Source: Craspedostauros australis
Lineage: Eukaryota > Bacillariophyta > Bacillariophyceae > Mastogloiales > Achnanthaceae
Assembly: GCA_026770025.1 (NCBI GenBank)
Contig: JAMXDE010000005.1
Span: forward strand, 2,790,001-2,854,000
Direction of reading: 5' to 3'
DNA: 64,000 bases
Under the pieces are notes generated by a model that was not told the origin of the DNA, did no database searches, and saw only the letters and a program-made list of their open reading frames with translations. The position numbers and the translations under genes are program-made. Below, in pieces: positions 60,999 through 64,000 of this stretch. The first letter of the stretch is position 1, and each line of letters begins with the position of its first letter.

Positions 60999-63607
60999 GG
61001 TGACTGGCCTCCATTGGGCTGCGGAGGGTCGCCGTCGGGTTTGCCAAGTTCTCGCCGGAGTGCTTGCACCTGTGCCAGTAGTTGTGCTTCCCTTGTCTGG
61101 GGCTGGTTGTATCTTGTGTTGGCGCCGGTACGCAGGATTCCTTCGGTGGTGTGGGAGGTTGTGTTGGGGGTGTTCGGTGCGTTGGATCCGCTGTCTGTTT
61201 GGTCTCCTGTGGTCAGATTGGGGGCAGCTGTGTACGCTGAGTCGATGGACCTGTTGGCGGTGCCGATCGTCGAGTTGGGATTGAACAGGCTTCGATTGTC
61301 AAGAGCCGCTGGCCTGTGAGTGGTGGGCATCATATCGGGGATATTGGTGATGATCACACTGGCGGGGAACTCTTCATCGGCGATGTCTTCCAGGTTGTGC
61401 GTGTCAGGGGACGTGTAGTCGTTGGTCGCTGGGTCGTACACAATGTTGAGGCTGGCAATCCACACCTCCGGACTGAACCACTTTTCGGCTTTGGGGCCTA
61501 CTTTGTGTCGGGCGATTGCAGGCAGGAGGCTCATGAAATGCTTTGCTGGTTCCAGGTATTCGGGGAATGAGTGCGCTACGACTTGGTCGTCGGTGCCTCG
61601 GGCTCTGTCCACACTGTGGAAGATCCGTTTGCCGTCGTTGGTTGTCTCTCGGAGTATGAGTTTACGGAGAGTGATGGAGCGGTTGTCCTTGCCTTTGACT
61701 TTCTTGTCCAGGTGCAGTACTCCATCGGAGTCCGAGTACTCAATCACTGCAAGTATGGCCTGGTGTTTTGCCATGAGGCCGTCTCGGAACTCGCTCTTCT
61801 TTCGGGACATTTGCTCAAACTTCTTGTCGGGCAAGAACCGGAAGTTGGTGGCTCCCGGTCTCTCCGCTCGTGTGTTAAAGAGGTTTGCGACTTCTTCGAC
61901 CGCGGCGTAAGCTTGTGATCTTTCGACTTCCAGCTTCACCGCTCTCCAAGGTTGGACTGTCCAGTGTCGCTTGCCTTCTCTGTACTTTTCTCTGGTTTCG
62001 TCGCTGACCTGGATGATGTTCTTCATCTTTCCGCCCACTCTGATGTCGCTGTTTGTTCGTCGGAAGCTCCTGTTTATGATTTCCACTGTGCTGTCCACGT
62101 CTGTGAATCCTCCAGAGTATAGTAGGAAGCCGATCTCTTTCACCTCTTCTGCGTCTTGGAGCTGGGCTTTGTACAATCCCTCATGCTCGTTGTAGTAGTA
62201 TGGGTTGAGCTCCGCGTTGCGGTCTGCCGTGATGTCGAAGGGATCATCTCTGGTGGTGATGCGGACTTTCGCGTACGTGATTCCTGTTGCCCCGGATGGC
62301 GCTCGCAATCCTTGAAAGAAGGTTCTGAGGTCCTCCATTCTCTCTGGAATTTGTCCTGAGTGGGCGATGTGGGGACCTGTGTTGGCCGACTCTCTCCATG
62401 GGAGGATCACCGCTGTAGGATCGATTCGTCGGACCTGCCGGAACCATCGCTTGATGCGCTCTCGCACTGCGGCTGTGGTGTCGTCTTCGGTTCTGTCGAC
62501 GTTGAGTTTGATTGTGAATCTGGTGGTGTGCTCGTGTCGCGGTGGTGCTATCTTTGCCTGGGATGTGTTGGATTCCTCATCTGAGCTGACGGAGTTGTCG
62601 TCTGTGGACGGCTTGCGGTTGGCAGGGTTCCGAGGGCCACTTCTGTGTCTGGTCACGCCTGAGTCAGTTGACGAATCGTTGCTGCTTGTCGTCCCTGAAG
62701 ATTGCGAGTTGTTCGTGCTGTTCTGGCTGACTCGTGGCATGTCGGTTGTCTGTTTCGGAGATTTGAATCTGGTGCGTTTGGACGGCTGGCGGCTGGTGTA
62801 CGACTCGCTGTCTGTGCTGATGGATCCCGTGGTTGTGTCGATTGGCATGGCTGCAAATGCTTGGCTTGTGGACATCCTGGCTGTGCTCGCTTCCGCGCCT
62901 TCCGTCTGGAGTGTGAGGCCTTCCATTGTGTCGATGTGGATGTCGTTGTCTGCGAGAGGTGCTGCTCCCAGATCGTAGTTGGAGCCCATGAGTCGATTCG
63001 CGGCCTTCCATACTTTGACTGCTCTTGCCGTTCGTACCGTGCCGTCGTCGTTGAGATGTACTTTGAATACCTCGTGGGGATCGGTGGATGCAACGTTGAT
63101 GACGAATTGCAGGAGCCTCATTCTTGTGGGGTCTCTGTTGGGCAGCGTGATGGGCCCGAATGATGTGACCCTTCCGTCTGCGAGATCTCTGAAGAAGTGC
63201 TCCCACTGTTTGATGGTCGGGTTTTCGCGGTCGGCCGTCGCCTCATCCTTGTTATACCAGATTGCTCTGGCTCTCCATGCTGCTTTTGCTGATCTGTCGA
63301 TGGATCCGTCTCCTGTTGCTCGTGCGAATGGCGTGATGTCGATGCCGGTCTTGTTGGCCGCGGTCTTGAACGTGCTGGATCTTGGCTTGTAGGTGATGGA
63401 CACGTCGTCGGGGTCGTTCTCCTCGGTTCCTCCATCGTAAGGGATGGCTCTTTTTGCTTGTCGTCGGGCGCGATGATGGTTGCCTGTATCGTCCTCTCTT
63501 GGGTTCGCAGGTTTGTCAGGTTCCTTGGTGGGAGGTGGCAAGGTTGGGCCATCTTCTGCCTTCGTCTCTTCGCGGTTGCTCGTGTTGGGTTCGTCGTTCG
63601 AAGTCAT
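60995..63607 (-). CDS. LINE ORF1 protein, unknown fold
   Basis: 870 residues from an ATG after the 85-bp leader to a TGA that overlaps the ORF2 start. The first ~330 residues are mostly polar and disordered (Ser/Thr/Asn/Gln-rich). A structured middle follows from ~350 to ~720 (FTIKLNVDRTEDDTTAAVRE; VILPWRESANTGPHIAHSGQ; EEVKEIGFLLYSGGFTDVD), then a low-complexity tail with a short helix (EAQLLAQVQALRREL). I see no CCHC knuckle and no clear RRM, unlike many LINE ORF1 proteins. By position it should be the RNA-binding ORF1p that forms the ribonucleoprotein. Similar proteins accompany LINEs in algal genomes to my recollection; no search was possible. Confidence 0.85.
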   Translation of the reverse strand: MTSNDEPNTSNREETKAEDGPTLPPPTKEPDKPANPREDDTGNHHRARRQAKRAIPYDGGTEENDPDDVSITYKPRSSTFKTAANKTGIDITPFARATGDGSIDRSAKAAWRARAIWYNKDEATADRENPTIKQWEHFFRDLADGRVTSFGPITLPNRDPTRMRLLQFVINVASTDPHEVFKVHLNDDGTVRTARAVKVWKAANRLMGSNYDLGAAPLADNDIHIDTMEGLTLQTEGAEASTARMSTSQAFAAMPIDTTTGSISTDSESYTSRQPSKRTRFKSPKQTTDMPRVSQNSTNNSQSSGTTSSNDSSTDSGVTRHRSGPRNPANRKPSTDDNSVSSDEESNTSQAKIAPPRHEHTTRFTIKLNVDRTEDDTTAAVRERIKRWFRQVRRIDPTAVILPWRESANTGPHIAHSGQIPERMEDLRTFFQGLRAPSGATGITYAKVRITTRDDPFDITADRNAELNPYYYNEHEGLYKAQLQDAEEVKEIGFLLYSGGFTDVDSTVEIINRSFRRTNSDIRVGGKMKNIIQVSDETREKYREGKRHWTVQPWRAVKLEVERSQAYAAVEEVANLFNTRAERPGATNFRFLPDKKFEQMSRKKSEFRDGLMAKHQAILAVIEYSDSDGVLHLDKKVKGKDNRSITLRKLILRETTNDGKRIFHSVDRARGTDDQVVAHSFPEYLEPAKHFMSLLPAIARHKVGPKAEKWFSPEVWIASLNIVYDPATNDYTSPDTHNLEDIADEEFPASVIITNIPDMMPTTHRPAALDNRSLFNPNSTIGTANRSIDSAYTAAPNLTTGDQTDSGSNAPNTPNTTSHTTEGILRTGANTRYNQPQTREAQLLAQVQALRRELGKPDGDPPQPNGGQSP

Positions 63608-63692
63608 TTTGCTTTGCTGTTGTTTGTGTTGTGTTAGGGTATTAATTAGTTTTTATTTTTCTTTGGTTTGGTTTGTCGGAGTTCCGAAACTA
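63608..63692 (-). other. LINE 5' leader
   Basis: Eighty-five nucleotides, A/C-rich near the ORF1 start (CACAACACAAACAACAGC), resembling host gene leaders. An internal promoter is expected for a self-sufficient LINE but none is recognisable. Confidence 0.6.
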
Positions 63693-64000
63693 TCCAATTT
63701 GGTGATTCATATGATGGTGAATATTCAGCAACACTGAATATCGTTTTCTGGCTAGATGTACATAGGAATGATCGATCCACGATGAAACCAACGATGGTGG
63801 GCGATGGTATGGTCCACAATGGGTGCGTTCCGAGTGGTTACAGGCCGTAATTACATACTTATGGGTTCTGCGGTCAAATTTCGTGATTCATATGACAGTG
63901 AATATTCAGCAACACTGAATATCGTGTTCTGGACAGATGTACATAGGAATGATCCATTCGCGGGCAAACCAACGATGGTGGGCCATGGTATGGTCCCCAA
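63693..64000 (+). repeat. satellite array, right part (continues beyond window)
   Basis: It starts with the right copy of the 20-bp target duplication (63693-63712). It then follows the higher-order unit (53999-54306) base for base except for one change, with no indel, to the end of the window. Confidence 0.95.

Larger units (their letters stand above)
55290..63692 (-). mobile_element. full-length APE-type LINE (non-LTR retrotransposon)
   Basis: An 8,403-bp element on the minus strand: an 85-bp 5' leader, ORF1 (870 codons), ORF2 (1,852 codons) overlapping ORF1 by ATGA, a ~150-bp 3' region and a short (TA)n tail, flanked by 20-bp target-site duplications. ORF2 order is endonuclease, reverse transcriptase, RNase H, zinc knuckle, as in I/R1/Tad-like LINEs with RNase H; I cannot place it in a clade without a tree. 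Both ORFs are open, the 5' end is complete and the duplications are exact, so the insertion looks recent. It sits inside the satellite. Confidence 0.95.

Noticed and set aside
55290-63692. Viral or LTR-retrotransposon origin of the reverse transcriptase
   Set aside because: There are no LTRs, integrase or protease; the AP-type endonuclease, target duplications and simple-repeat tail fit a LINE.

Overview
The window looks like nuclear DNA of a eukaryotic microbe, most likely a photosynthetic stramenopile such as a diatom or close relative. That placement is inference. It rests on GT-AG introns of 175-495 bp, CAA-rich 5' leaders, ankyrin proteins of a style common in diatoms, a ubiquitin-NiSOD fusion, a giant VPS13 and a LINE whose endonuclease resembles algal elements. 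No rRNA, tRNA or organellar gene was recognised.

From 1 to 25.8 kb the window is gene-dense on both strands. In order it holds: the 3' end of an unknown gene; an FkbM-type methyltransferase (-); a two-exon TAPT1 membrane protein (-); a two-exon CAMK/CDPK-like kinase (-); a sirtuin (+); a decayed coding tract (-); a three-exon gene fusing ubiquitin to a nickel superoxide dismutase (+); a large ankyrin protein (+) followed by a perfect 245-bp tandem duplication; a paralogous ankyrin/coiled-coil protein (-, two exons); a DUF1294 membrane protein (+); an NSE2/MMS21 SP-RING SUMO ligase (-); and a 2OG-Fe(II) oxygenase (+).

From 27.3 to 49.4 kb lies one gene of four exons. It encodes a VPS13-family bridge-like lipid-transfer protein of about 6,969 residues with chorein-N, UBA-like, PDZ-like, two C2-like, VAB-like and VPS13-C parts and a long disordered tail.

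From about 51.6 kb to the end of the window the DNA is a tandem satellite of 181-182 bp monomers. Part of it is organised as a 7-monomer, 1,271-bp higher-order repeat. An 8.4-kb LINE on the minus strand interrupts it (55290-63692). Both LINE ORFs are open and overlap by ATGA; ORF2 carries endonuclease, reverse transcriptase, RNase H and zinc-knuckle parts. The element is flanked by a 20-bp target-site duplication, and the satellite resumes in exact register on the far side.

The genes do not form one pathway. The items most worth pursuing are the ubiquitin-NiSOD fusion, where deubiquitination would create the N-terminal histidine the nickel site needs, and the apparently young full-length LINE nested in a higher-order satellite.
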